Source of the DNA: Bacilli bacterium
GTDB taxonomy: Bacteria > Bacillota_I > Bacilli_A > RFN20 > UBA1709
Direction of reading: 5' to 3'
DNA: 20,960 bases
Assembly: GCA_028694305.1 (NCBI GenBank)
Contig: JAQUTO010000002.1
Coordinates: 1-20,960 of the forward strand
A program made the position numbers and the translations under genes. Under the pieces are notes generated by a model, which was not told the DNA's origin, searched no databases, and saw only the letters and a list, made by a program, of their open reading frames with translations. The first letter of the stretch is position 1, and each line of letters opens with the position of its first letter. Shown here piece after piece: positions 1-7,758 of the stretch.

Positions 1-1767
1 TTGATTGCTTCTTGTTTAGTAGCCTTTACTATCGTGCCTTTACTCTTTAAAGTCTTTTATCAAAATAAAGAGGAAGAAGAAAAATATAAGACCAGAAAGA
101 TTTCTGATGTCTTTACGGCTTTTGCCAGTAAGTTCGCTAAGAAGTTCTTAGCAATTTATCATTCAATTATTTCCTTCGTTGTCCGTTTCCATAAATCAGT
201 TTTATTCTTGAGTGTGGCGGGCATGGCAGTTATCTTTGTTTTCTTAATTCCTAAGATTGGTTTTGAGTTCTTACCTGAGACTGATCAAAGTAAAGTTACT
301 ATTGATCTCACGATGCCAAGTGGCACCTCTTTAACCGAGACCGAAAAAACAGTTAAGATTATTGAGAACCGTTTAAGTGGAATGGAAGAGATTGAGCATG
401 TTTATGTCACAATTGGTGATAAGGAATTTGCAGTTAGTGACACTTATTCTTCAAACTTAGCTTCCTTCACTATCAATGTCACACCATCAACAGAAAGAAG
501 CACTTCATTATCCGATATTGCTAATGAAATGAAAACGCGACTTGCAGGTATTGAATGTGAATCATTACTTATTGAACAAGTTGATAACTTTGGTAGCGAT
601 ATTACTGGTGGATCTATGAGTGATTATTTGGCGGATGTTGCTATTCAAGTCCAATGCGAGAATCGGGATGACTTAGATGATTATGTCAGTGCTGTTACTA
701 AGGTCTTAGAAGACCGTGGTGACTTAACTAATATTAAAACTGACTTAGGTGTTGGTGCTCAAGAAGCGCGACTAACCTATGATTATGAAAAGATTACTAA
801 GATGGGTTTAAGTTCTGAATTAAATCCAGCTGCGGTCTCTCAATCCTTATATGCCGCGGTGGATGGCACTAAACTCATGTCAATTACTTATAATGAAGAG
901 TCTTATGAACTAGTGATTGGCTATCAAGAAAGCCAAGTTCAAAGTGTTTCTGATATTTTGGATTTAGTTGTTTATTCTTACGATGACGATAACGATGCCT
1001 TAACTCCAAATAAGTATATCTATCTAAAAGATATTGCTTCAGTTCAATACGTAACCGGCTATTCAACCTTAACTAGAATCAATAATTATAGTGCCGCAAC
1101 TGTCTATGCTCGGATTACTTCCGATATGACTTCGGGTAAGATGAATCAAGCGTTAGAAAAATCAATTAATGATTTGAACTTCCCAGATAGTGTCAAAATT
1201 GTTTATAAAGGTTCCAACCACTTTATGAATGAAGCTTTTAGTGGCTTACTAGTGGCCTTATGTATTTCAGTGGTCTTAGTTTACGCAGTTATGGCCATTC
1301 AATTCCAATCCTTTAAAGTTCCACTAATTATTATGTTATCCTTACCGATGGGCTTTACAGGTTCAATTGTCTTATGTTATTTCTTGGGTTATTCACTCAA
1401 TGTTTGTTCCTTTATTGGGATGATTATGTTGGTTGGTGTCGTTGTCAATAACGCCATTGTTTTGCTCGACCGCGTTAAGCAAATGCGAGATGAGGGGCAA
1501 AAGCGTCAAGATGCCATCATCAACTCCAGTTGTGAAAGATTAAGACCAATCTTAATGACCTCCTTAACTACTATCTTTGGCTTATTACCATTAATCTTTA
1601 CGATTTCAAGTGGAATTGGAACTTTATTAGCCTCCTTATCTGCTGTTGTGGCTGGAGGTATGGTAACTTCCACACTTTTAACCTTAATTGTTATTCCATC
1701 TGCCTATGAAACCTTCTCACATTATGATGAGAACAAGTATTCAAGAAAAATTCAAAACAATAATTAG
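1..1767 (+). CDS. RND-family efflux transporter, C-terminal part (5' end outside window)
   Basis: This is the last 588 residues of an RND (AcrB/SwrC-like) proton-driven exporter, normally about 1000-1050 residues, in the cytoplasmic membrane. The reading frame is open from base 1, so the gene starts upstream; the TTG at base 1 is not a real start. Residues 1-20 match the end of TM6. A hydrophobic segment at about 65-83 is TM7, followed by GFEFLPETDQ (87-96), the conserved entry to the second large extracytoplasmic loop (to about 405). Five hydrophobic segments then follow (about 410-575), with the family motifs GVVVNNAIVLLD near 479-490 and RPILMT near 515-520. Substrate cannot be told. No terminator is visible after the stop; the next promoter begins within 10 bases. 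Confidence 0.9.
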   Translation: MIASCLVAFTIVPLLFKVFYQNKEEEEKYKTRKISDVFTAFASKFAKKFLAIYHSIISFVVRFHKSVLFLSVAGMAVIFVFLIPKIGFEFLPETDQSKVTIDLTMPSGTSLTETEKTVKIIENRLSGMEEIEHVYVTIGDKEFAVSDTYSSNLASFTINVTPSTERSTSLSDIANEMKTRLAGIECESLLIEQVDNFGSDITGGSMSDYLADVAIQVQCENRDDLDDYVSAVTKVLEDRGDLTNIKTDLGVGAQEARLTYDYEKITKMGLSSELNPAAVSQSLYAAVDGTKLMSITYNEESYELVIGYQESQVQSVSDILDLVVYSYDDDNDALTPNKYIYLKDIASVQYVTGYSTLTRINNYSAATVYARITSDMTSGKMNQALEKSINDLNFPDSVKIVYKGSNHFMNEAFSGLLVALCISVVLVYAVMAIQFQSFKVPLIIMLSLPMGFTGSIVLCYFLGYSLNVCSFIGMIMLVGVVVNNAIVLLDRVKQMRDEGQKRQDAIINSSCERLRPILMTSLTTIFGLLPLIFTISSGIGTLLASLSAVVAGGMVTSTLLTLIVIPSAYETFSHYDENKYSRKIQNNN

Positions 1768-1772
1768 AATTA

Positions 1773-1801
1773 TTGAGTGGCGCAATTAATTGTGATAAGA
1801 T
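1773..1801 (+). promoter_or_regulatory. Promoter of the tsaC-rpiB-glyA-upp operon
   Basis: TTGAGT (1773-1778) is separated by exactly 17 bases from TAAGAT (1796-1801), which is preceded by TGA, giving an extended -10 (TGnTAAGAT). Transcription would start near 1808, just before the AGGTGA ribosome binding site (1813-1818) of tsaC. The spacer contains the 10-bp palindrome CAATTAATTG (1783-1792), which may be chance in AT-rich DNA. Confidence 0.55.
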
Positions 1802-1822
1802 ATAACGGAAAGAGGTGATACT

Positions 1823-2437
1823 ATGCAAACTATTATCTTTGAAAAGAAAGACTATAGTCAAATTATCCCTCTTTTTTTTAATGATGAAGTTATTGCAATT
1901 CCAACCGATACTGTGATGGGGTTAGCTTGTTTAGCAAGAAGCGAAAAAGCCTATCAAAAACTGGTTGAAGTTAAAGGAAGACCTACTAATAAGGCCTTTG
2001 CTATGGCAGTTCCAAGTGTTGATATGCTTTATAGTTATGGTAAAATCAATGCTCAACAAAGAAGAATTGTAGAAACTTTCTTGCCTGGCCCATTAACGAT
2101 TGTGGTTTTGAAACAAGAAAATATTCAAGATTATGTAACGGCAGGGTCTAAAACTATCGCATTAAGGGTAGTGCCTGAACCAGTGGTAGCAGAAGTTCTC
2201 ACTTCATTACAAGAACCGATTTTATTAACAAGTGCGAATATGTCTGGTCAACCAAGTTTACTAACTTCAGCCGAAGTTGAAAAAGTATTTAATGAAAAGA
2301 TTCGGGGTATTATTGCGGGCGATGCTGGCAGTGGATTAGCCACAACTGTGGTCGATTTGACGGGTAAAGAACCTAAAATATTACGTGAAGGTGCAATTAG
2401 TTTAAAAGAAATTAAAGAAGTGTGGGGTACAAAGTAA
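1823..2437 (+). CDS. tsaC: L-threonylcarbamoyladenylate synthase (TsaC/Sua5/YwlC family)
   Basis: This enzyme makes threonylcarbamoyl-AMP from threonine, bicarbonate and ATP, the first step of the tRNA t6A37 modification in ANN-decoding tRNAs. The 204-residue protein is a single YrdC domain: IPTDTVMGLAC near the N-terminus, the substrate-binding KGRP (51-54), PGPLTIVV, ALRVV, and TSANMSG (136-142). It is the short TsaC form without the C-terminal Sua5 domain. The ATG is preceded by AGGTGA four bases away. Its stop overlaps the rpiB start as TAATG. In Bacillus subtilis the homologue ywlC lies in the same neighbourhood, upstream of rpiB/ywlF, glyA and upp. Confidence 0.93.
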   Translation: MQTIIFEKKDYSQIIPLFFNDEVIAIPTDTVMGLACLARSEKAYQKLVEVKGRPTNKAFAMAVPSVDMLYSYGKINAQQRRIVETFLPGPLTIVVLKQENIQDYVTAGSKTIALRVVPEPVVAEVLTSLQEPILLTSANMSGQPSLLTSAEVEKVFNEKIRGIIAGDAGSGLATTVVDLTGKEPKILREGAISLKEIKEVWGTK

Positions 2438-2892
2438 TGCAAATAATGATTGGATCCGATCATGCGGGATATAATATGAAAAATGAGGTGGCTGAATTCC
2501 TCAGAAAAAGAGGTTATAACATTCAAGATGTTGGAACCTTCAGTGAAGAATCGGTCGATTATCCAGATTTTGCTTTTAAAGTGGCCGAAGGGGTCGCTAA
2601 GAAAGAAGCAGATTATGGAGTGTTAATTTGTGGCTCTGGAATTGGAGTTTCAATTTCTGCTAATAAAGTTAAAGGTATTCGTTGTGCCTTAGTCTATAAC
2701 TTAGAAGTTGCTCGTTTAGCCAAAGAACATAACGATGCCAATATCTTAGCCTTTGGTTCACGGTTTATGACAGCTTCTTTTATTGAAGAAGCAATTCAAA
2801 TTTTCCTTGGTGCTACCTTTGAAGAGGGAAGACACTGTAATAGAATTCGCAAGATTAAAGCTTATGAACGGGGTGAGAATGATGAAAGATAA
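2437..2892 (+). CDS. rpiB: Ribose 5-phosphate isomerase B
   Basis: RpiB interconverts ribose 5-phosphate and ribulose 5-phosphate in the pentose phosphate pathway and so feeds PRPP and nucleotide synthesis. The 151-residue protein begins MQIMIGSDHAG, the family's usual N-terminus. C65 (in CGSGIG, 65-70) and H98 (in HNDAN, 98-102) fall at the same numbers as the catalytic Cys65 and His98 of E. coli RpiB. I chose the ATG at 2437, which overlaps the tsaC stop (TAATG) and has GGGGT eight bases upstream. A GTG at 2422 would only add five unconserved residues. The 3' end overlaps glyA by 11 bases, so translation is probably coupled. Confidence 0.94.
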   Translation: MQIMIGSDHAGYNMKNEVAEFLRKRGYNIQDVGTFSEESVDYPDFAFKVAEGVAKKEADYGVLICGSGIGVSISANKVKGIRCALVYNLEVARLAKEHNDANILAFGSRFMTASFIEEAIQIFLGATFEEGRHCNRIRKIKAYERGENDER

Positions 2893-4105
2893 AGCCATTG
2901 AAGCCATTATTGAAGAAGAAAAAGAACGCCAATTATCTCATATTGAACTCATCGCTTCAGAGAACTTTGTTTCTGATGATGTTTTAGCCGCAGCCGGCAG
3001 TATTCTGACTAATAAATATGCTGAAGGTTATCCGGGTAAACGTTATTATGGTGGTTGTTATGTCATTGATAAAGCGGAGACTTTAGCCATTGAAAGAGCC
3101 AAAAAACTATTTGGAGCAGAACATGCTAATGTGCAACCTCATTCTGGCACTCAAGCCAACATGGGCGTTTATGCAGCTATCTTAAATCATGGCGATAAGG
3201 TTTTAGGTATGGCTTTAGATGCTGGGGGACATTTGTCACACGGTCATCCTTTAAACTTTTCGGGTATGAACTATGAATTCCATAGTTATGGAGTAGATAA
3301 AAAGACCGAACAAATTGATTATGATGAAGTTCGTCGAATTGCCTTAGAAGTAAAACCAAAATTAATTGTTTGTGGCGCAAGTGCATATCCTCGTAAAATT
3401 GATTTTAAGAAATTTAGAGAAATTGCCGATGAAGTTGGAGCTTATTTAATGGTTGATATGGCTCATATTGCTGGTCTAGTTGCAGTTGGGCTTCATGAAT
3501 CACCAGTTCCATATGCTGATTTCGTTACTACCACCACTCATAAGACTTTAAGAGGTCCAAGAGCCGGTTTAATTTTATGCAAAGAGAAATATGGTGCCAT
3601 TTTAGACCGAAGAATTTTCCCAGGTATTCAAGGTGGACCATTAGAACATATTATTGCTGCCAAAGCAGTTTGCTTTGGTGAGGCTTTACAACCTGGTTTT
3701 AAAGATTATCAAAAACAGATTTTAAAGAACTGCCAAGCCTTAGTTAAATCATTACAAAATGAAGGCTTTAGAATTGTTTCTGGTGGGAGTGATAATCACT
3801 TAATGCTAGTTGATGTTAAAGCTAGCGTTGGACTCACTGGTAAACAAGCCGAAGTCTTACTTGATTCGATCAATATTACTTGTAACAAAAATGCGATTCC
3901 ATTCGACAGCGAAAAACCGGCTTACTGCTCGGGAATTAGGCTCGGAACTCCAGCCATGACAACCCGCGGTTTTAAGGAAAAAGAATTCACTCAAGTGGGA
4001 TCCATTATTGCTCGGGCCTTAAAAAACCCGAATGATACAGCTTTACTCGCAAGTTTAAAAGCCGAGGTTTTAGCCTTGGTTAAAGGAAGGCCATTACACG
4101 CCTAG
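2882..4105 (+). CDS. glyA: Serine hydroxymethyltransferase
   Basis: GlyA is a PLP enzyme that converts serine and tetrahydrofolate to glycine and 5,10-methylene-THF, the main source of one-carbon units for purine and thymidylate synthesis. The 407 residues include YAEGYPGKRYYGG, HSGTQAN, AHIAGL and TTTHKTLRGPRAG with the Schiff-base lysine at K221. Two ATGs stand in tandem (2879 and 2882). I chose 2882 because the GGTGA at 2872-2876 is then five bases away. A longer open frame exists upstream but lies wholly inside rpiB in another frame and is not GlyA-like. The length is normal for the family. Confidence 0.95.
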   Translation: MKDKAIEAIIEEEKERQLSHIELIASENFVSDDVLAAAGSILTNKYAEGYPGKRYYGGCYVIDKAETLAIERAKKLFGAEHANVQPHSGTQANMGVYAAILNHGDKVLGMALDAGGHLSHGHPLNFSGMNYEFHSYGVDKKTEQIDYDEVRRIALEVKPKLIVCGASAYPRKIDFKKFREIADEVGAYLMVDMAHIAGLVAVGLHESPVPYADFVTTTTHKTLRGPRAGLILCKEKYGAILDRRIFPGIQGGPLEHIIAAKAVCFGEALQPGFKDYQKQILKNCQALVKSLQNEGFRIVSGGSDNHLMLVDVKASVGLTGKQAEVLLDSINITCNKNAIPFDSEKPAYCSGIRLGTPAMTTRGFKEKEFTQVGSIIARALKNPNDTALLASLKAEVLALVKGRPLHA

Positions 4106-4115
4106 GAGGAGAAAC

Positions 4116-4736
4116 ATGTTAACTATTTTGAATCATCCATTAATCAATCACAAACTTACCACGATGCGTAACAAGGACACAGGGACCAAAGATTTTAGAG
4201 AAAATCTCGATGAAATCGCTGGGCTTATGGCCTATGAAATCACAAGAGATCTTGATACAGTTCCAGTGGAAGTTGAAACTCCAATTTGTAAAACTACCGG
4301 GCAACAACTATCCAAGAAAGTTGTGCTTATTCCAATTTTAAGAGCCGGACTTGGGATGGTCGATGGTATTCATGCTATGATTCCAAATGCTAAAATTGGG
4401 CATATCGGGATGTACCGCGATGAAACTACCAAAAGACCATGTGAATACTATGCTAAATTTCCAGAAGAAATTAAAGATGGTACAGTCTTCATCCTTGATC
4501 CAATGTTAGCCACCGGTGGTAGTGCTTCTGCTGCTATTTCAATTGTGAAAAAAGCGGGAGCTAAAACGATTAAATTGATTTGTCTAGTTGGGGTTGATAC
4601 CGGGATTAATAAAGTCCAACAAGACCACCCAGATGTTGACATTTATTTAGCTGCCAAAGATGACCATTTAAATGAAAATTGTTACATTGTTCCGGGCTTA
4701 GGAGATGCCGGAGATCGGCTCTTTGGAACCAAGTAA
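4116..4736 (+). CDS. upp: Uracil phosphoribosyltransferase
   Basis: Upp salvages uracil to UMP using PRPP. The 206-residue protein shows ILRAGLGMVDGI, the YRDETT/EYY region, the PRPP-binding loop DPMLATGGSA (128-137) and the family C-terminus with YIVPGLGDAGDRLFG. Its AGGAGG (4104-4109) overlaps the glyA stop codon. It is the last gene of the operon and is followed by an intrinsic terminator at 4776-4808. In Bacillus the genes after glyA-upp are the F-type ATP synthase operon; here they are the V-type ATPase genes. Confidence 0.95.
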   Translation: MLTILNHPLINHKLTTMRNKDTGTKDFRENLDEIAGLMAYEITRDLDTVPVEVETPICKTTGQQLSKKVVLIPILRAGLGMVDGIHAMIPNAKIGHIGMYRDETTKRPCEYYAKFPEEIKDGTVFILDPMLATGGSASAAISIVKKAGAKTIKLICLVGVDTGINKVQQDHPDVDIYLAAKDDHLNENCYIVPGLGDAGDRLFGTK

Positions 4737-4775
4737 ATATAATAAACATAAATTATACTAACTATAAATAAAGAT

Positions 4776-4808
4776 AAAGGCGAAAATGTTTTTTTCCGCC
4801 TTTTTTTT
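4776..4808 (+). terminator. Intrinsic terminator after upp
   Basis: AAAGGCG (4776-4782) pairs with CGCCTTT (4797-4803). The stem extends inward past a bulged C by A-T pairs, and a run of eight T follows (4801-4808). This separates the nucleotide/one-carbon operon from the ATPase operon. Confidence 0.85.
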
Positions 4809-4841
4809 ACAATTTCGATTAGAAATCGCCAAAAATGAAAA

Positions 4842-4861
4842 AACGCCTAGTTATCGGCGTT
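4842..4861 (-). terminator. Hairpin oriented as a minus-strand terminator
   Basis: AACGCC (4842-4847) and GGCGTT (4856-4861) form a 6-bp stem with an 8-base loop. On the minus strand the stem is followed by a T-rich stretch, so it would stop leftward transcription. No minus-strand gene lies to its right, so it may instead insulate upp from antisense transcripts arising in the ATPase control region. Confidence 0.35.
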
Positions 4862-4866
4862 AATCT

Positions 4867-4880
4867 TGAAAGCGTTTGCA
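4867..4880 (+). promoter_or_regulatory. Catabolite-responsive element (cre), candidate CcpA site
   Basis: TGAAAGCGTTTGCA matches the Bacillus cre consensus TGWAARCGYTWNCW at every position. The base before it (T) also satisfies the longer WTGNAANCGNWNNCW form. It lies about 100 bases upstream of the predicted ntpF transcription start, outside any gene. CcpA sites well upstream of a promoter are more often activating than repressing (as at ackA), so glucose activation of the ATPase operon is one reading. Whether this organism has CcpA is not visible here. Confidence 0.6.
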
Positions 4881-4905
4881 GAAGTTTTTCTTTATTTTTT
4901 GTTGA

Positions 4906-4923
4906 TAATACATATATGTATTA
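4906..4923. promoter_or_regulatory. 18-bp perfect palindrome, candidate operator
   Basis: TAATACATATATGTATTA is a perfect inverted repeat with no spacer, lying between the cre site and the ntpF promoter. It is a plausible dimeric-regulator site, but AT-rich palindromes arise easily, so the evidence is positional only. Confidence 0.35.
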
Positions 4924-4960
4924 AAAAGTATCTTTTTTGGTACCCCTTAAAAATAGATTA

Positions 4961-4969
4961 TGTTATAAT
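4961..4969 (+). promoter_or_regulatory. Extended -10 promoter of the V-ATPase operon
   Basis: TGTTATAAT is a perfect TGn extended -10 with consensus TATAAT (4964-4969). No good -35 lies 16-18 bases upstream, which is usual for extended -10 promoters and would suit an activator. Transcription would start near 4976, leaving a leader of about 17 bases that holds the AGGTGGTGA ribosome binding site of ntpF. Confidence 0.65.
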
Positions 4970-4992
4970 CTATGACGAAAGGTGGTGATTGA

Positions 4993-5301
4993 ATGTCAAT
5001 TTTAGATTCTATTCAAGCTGCTGAAGCTAAGGCTGAGCAAGCCAAACTCGATGCTAACAAGAAAGTTGAACAACTATTAGTAGCTGCCCAACAGTCAGCT
5101 GATAAGAAAGGCGCTGCAATGCTTAAAGAAGCTAAAGAGCAAGAAGTGAACTTAGATAAGGATGCTAAAGCGCAAGCTGCATCTAAATCCAAAGACCTTC
5201 AAGCGAAATACGACAAAACTAGTCGTGAAACAGTTTCATTAGCGGATAGTAGAATTGATATTGCAATTAGTTACATTATGAAGAAGGTCGTCGAATCATG
5301 A
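4993..5301 (+). CDS. ntpF: V-type Na+/H+-ATPase peripheral stalk subunit (NtpF, G/H-like)
   Basis: This 102-residue, Ala/Lys/Glu-rich, almost wholly alpha-helical protein has the heptad pattern of a long coiled coil (about 5-85) and no membrane segment. By position (first gene, before ntpI) and character it is the peripheral stalk subunit that pairs with NtpE to hold the catalytic head to the membrane arm. Sequence identity in this family is low, so the call leans on gene order. ATG 4993 has AGGTGGTGA four bases upstream. Its stop overlaps the ntpI start as ATGA. Confidence 0.8.
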   Translation: MSILDSIQAAEAKAEQAKLDANKKVEQLLVAAQQSADKKGAAMLKEAKEQEVNLDKDAKAQAASKSKDLQAKYDKTSRETVSLADSRIDIAISYIMKKVVES

Positions 5302-7220
5302 TTGTACCAGTAAAGAAACTAAAACTCGTTGTCCTCAAAGAGGATGAAGAAAAAGTTTTAAAAGCTCTGCAAAGAGTCGGTGAAGTAATGGTTATCTCCA
5401 CCGAGAACACTCATGAATCGCTCGATGCCTCAAAAGAAGAGAATTTTGTGCAACGTACCCAAAAGTCTTTGTCGGTAATTAAACCATTCAAAGAGAAAGA
5501 AAAACTCAAAGAAAAGTTTTCTCATCTTATCGTGGTTGATTACAAAGATTTCGTCAATCCTGACTCTAACAAGCCAGATGACCTCTTAACAAAGATTGAG
5601 GATGCCGATAACACAATTTCACGTCTGAAGGCTGAAAATGATGCTGCTAATGAATTCAAGAAATCCCTACTTCCTTGGGAAGGCTTAACTGGGAAATTGT
5701 CAACAATTTCTAAGTCTAAGTTTACCGTTATTCATGTTGGTTTTATTCCATTAAAACAACTTGAACAATTCAAGGAAATAGAAAAGAATTTCAAGGGTGA
5801 ACTCCAATATCTTGGACAAACCACGGATTCACAAGCAGTCCTCATCGCCAACTGGAAAGATGATGATGCTTCTGAGATGGATCAATTTAAGACAGTCGGT
5901 TTCGTTGAAATAGCTTTACCTAACGTAGACAAGACCGTCAAAGAATTGATGAGCGAAAAAGACACACTCGTTGCTGCAAACCAAAAGGTGATTGCAGAAA
6001 CGGAAGCACATTTGAAAGAATGGGCAAAACAAGAGGAAAGCATTAAGATCTTCAGCGATGAAATGAAGACTGTGACAGCTTTAAAAGCCGCTCCAGTCCA
6101 AACAACTGTGGACACTGTCTACCTTGAAGGTTGGATTAAGACCAGCCGCCAAGAAAGAGTTGTTAACGCAATCAAATCGGCAACAGATACCTTTGATTAC
6201 GAATTCGTTGATCCTGAAGAAGGAGAGAACGCACCTGTTGCTCTTGAGAACAACAAGTTCGCTAGTAACTTCGAACCTATCACTGATATGTTCGCACATC
6301 CAACAAAAGACGATATGGATCCAAACCCGGTGATGTCACTCTGGTATTGGGTTATCTTCGGAATTATGATGGCTGATGTCGGTTACGGTATTATTCTCTT
6401 CTTAGGTACACTTTTTATTAAGAAAGTTATGAAGCCAAGAGGATCGTTTGGAAAACTCATTAACGTGTTCTTCCTCGGTAGTATTACTACTACGATCTGG
6501 GGAGTTGTCTTCGGAAGTTATTTCGGAGCAGAACTCATTCCACATATTTGGTTCGTTCCACAAGATGATCCAATTACGATGCTTCTATTCACATTGATTA
6601 TCGGTGTCTGTCACTTATCATGTGGCTTAATTATGAAGTGTGTTATGCAGTTTAAATCTGGTCATCCACTCGATGGAATTTTTGACCAAATTAGCTGGGT
6701 TCTAGTCTTAGTTGGTGGTTCACTAACGTTATCCCAATTCTGCGCTAACATGTTGCCAACACAACCAACGATACCACCTATCGTTATGACTGTCGGTGAA
6801 ATTATCGCACTAGTCGGCATTGCAATTATTCTCTTTACAGCTGGTCGTAAGGCTAAGGGAATTGGCAAAGTCGTGGGTGGACTTAAAGGTGTTTATAACA
6901 TCACAAGTTACCTTAGTGACGTTCTATCTTACGCTAGAATTCTTGCTCTAGCTATGTCCACAGCAATTATCGGCTTCGTTATGAATATGTTGGCTGGTAT
7001 GGTCGGTGGCACCCCTATTATCGGTATTGTCTTCTCGATTATCGTTTACGTTATTGGTCATATCTTCAATATGGCTATGGGATTATTATCCGCATACGTC
7101 CACGATAGCCGTCTACAATATATCGAATTCTATGGGAAATTCTACGAAGGTGGAGGCCTAGATTTCAAACCTCTCACACTTGAATATAAGTACGTAAATG
7201 AAATCAAAGATGGCAAATAA
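5298..7220 (+). CDS. ntpI: V-type ATPase membrane subunit a (NtpI)
   Basis: Subunit a forms the static ion path beside the rotor ring. The 640-residue protein has a soluble coiled-coil N-terminal half (about 1-340) and a membrane half with seven or eight hydrophobic segments from about 345 (NPVMSLWYWVIFGIMMADVGYG) to about 605. The essential rotor-facing arginine of the family is R547 in SYARILALAM. Length is close to E. hirae NtpI. Translation is probably coupled to ntpF through the ATGA overlap. Confidence 0.95.
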   Translation: MIVPVKKLKLVVLKEDEEKVLKALQRVGEVMVISTENTHESLDASKEENFVQRTQKSLSVIKPFKEKEKLKEKFSHLIVVDYKDFVNPDSNKPDDLLTKIEDADNTISRLKAENDAANEFKKSLLPWEGLTGKLSTISKSKFTVIHVGFIPLKQLEQFKEIEKNFKGELQYLGQTTDSQAVLIANWKDDDASEMDQFKTVGFVEIALPNVDKTVKELMSEKDTLVAANQKVIAETEAHLKEWAKQEESIKIFSDEMKTVTALKAAPVQTTVDTVYLEGWIKTSRQERVVNAIKSATDTFDYEFVDPEEGENAPVALENNKFASNFEPITDMFAHPTKDDMDPNPVMSLWYWVIFGIMMADVGYGIILFLGTLFIKKVMKPRGSFGKLINVFFLGSITTTIWGVVFGSYFGAELIPHIWFVPQDDPITMLLFTLIIGVCHLSCGLIMKCVMQFKSGHPLDGIFDQISWVLVLVGGSLTLSQFCANMLPTQPTIPPIVMTVGEIIALVGIAIILFTAGRKAKGIGKVVGGLKGVYNITSYLSDVLSYARILALAMSTAIIGFVMNMLAGMVGGTPIIGIVFSIIVYVIGHIFNMAMGLLSAYVHDSRLQYIEFYGKFYEGGGLDFKPLTLEYKYVNEIKDGK

Positions 7221-7244
7221 AAAAGGAAAAGGAGACTTAAAACT

Positions 7245-7727
7245 ATGTTTGAAAATATGTCAGGTCAATCAATTGCTGTCCTAGGCGCAGCACTTGCAGC
7301 AGCACTAGCTGGTTGTGGATCAGCCATTGGTGTTGGTATTGCAGGCAAATCAGCCGCTGGTGTTTCAAGCGAAAAACCAGAACTATTCGGTAAATTACTC
7401 GTTCTACAAGCTCTTCCAGGAACTCAAGGTATCTACGGTTTCTTAGCCGCAGTCCTTATCATGGTTAACACAGGTCTATTAGGCGCTAATGTCACTATTT
7501 CAGTCGCAACAGGCTGGTCCTTCTTTGGTGCAGGACTTCCTATCGGTATTGCTGGACTCGTTTCCGGTATCTATCAAGGAAAAGCAGCCGCTGCCGCTAT
7601 TCAATTAACTGGTAAATCACCAGATAACTTCGTCAAGGGTATGACTATGACCGCTTTAGTCGAAACCTACGCTATTCTTGGTTTACTTGTATCAATCCTC
7701 TTAATCTTCGGAATTCCAGTAGCTTAG
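7245..7727 (+). CDS. ntpK: V-type ATPase rotor ring subunit K (c-subunit), Na+-type
   Basis: This 160-residue proteolipid has four transmembrane helices, a duplicated hairpin as in E. hirae NtpK. Residues known to hold Na+ there (L61, T64, Q65, Y68, Q110, E139) are matched by L57, T60, Q61 and Y64 in LPGTQGIY, Q111 in IYQGK, and E140 in VETYAILG. The first hairpin lacks its own carboxylate, so there is one ion per four helices, the V-type arrangement. Na+ transport is therefore inferred rather than proven. AAAGGAG lies about ten bases before the ATG. Confidence 0.95.
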   Translation: MFENMSGQSIAVLGAALAAALAGCGSAIGVGIAGKSAAGVSSEKPELFGKLLVLQALPGTQGIYGFLAAVLIMVNTGLLGANVTISVATGWSFFGAGLPIGIAGLVSGIYQGKAAAAAIQLTGKSPDNFVKGMTMTALVETYAILGLLVSILLIFGIPVA

Positions 7728-7758
7728 TATTCTAAACTAAAGAAAATGGGTGATTAAA

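Noticed and set aside
535..548. cre-like TGAAAACGCGAC in the RND gene
   Set aside because: It fails the second half of the consensus and is inside coding sequence.
2783..2881. 33-residue N-terminal extension of GlyA
   Set aside because: It lies wholly inside rpiB in another frame, does not resemble SHMT, and ATG 2882 has a well-placed ribosome binding site.
4816..4828. Short CGATT-AGA-AATCG inverted repeat after the upp terminator
   Set aside because: A 5-bp AT-rich stem with a 3-base loop is too weak to call as a feature.
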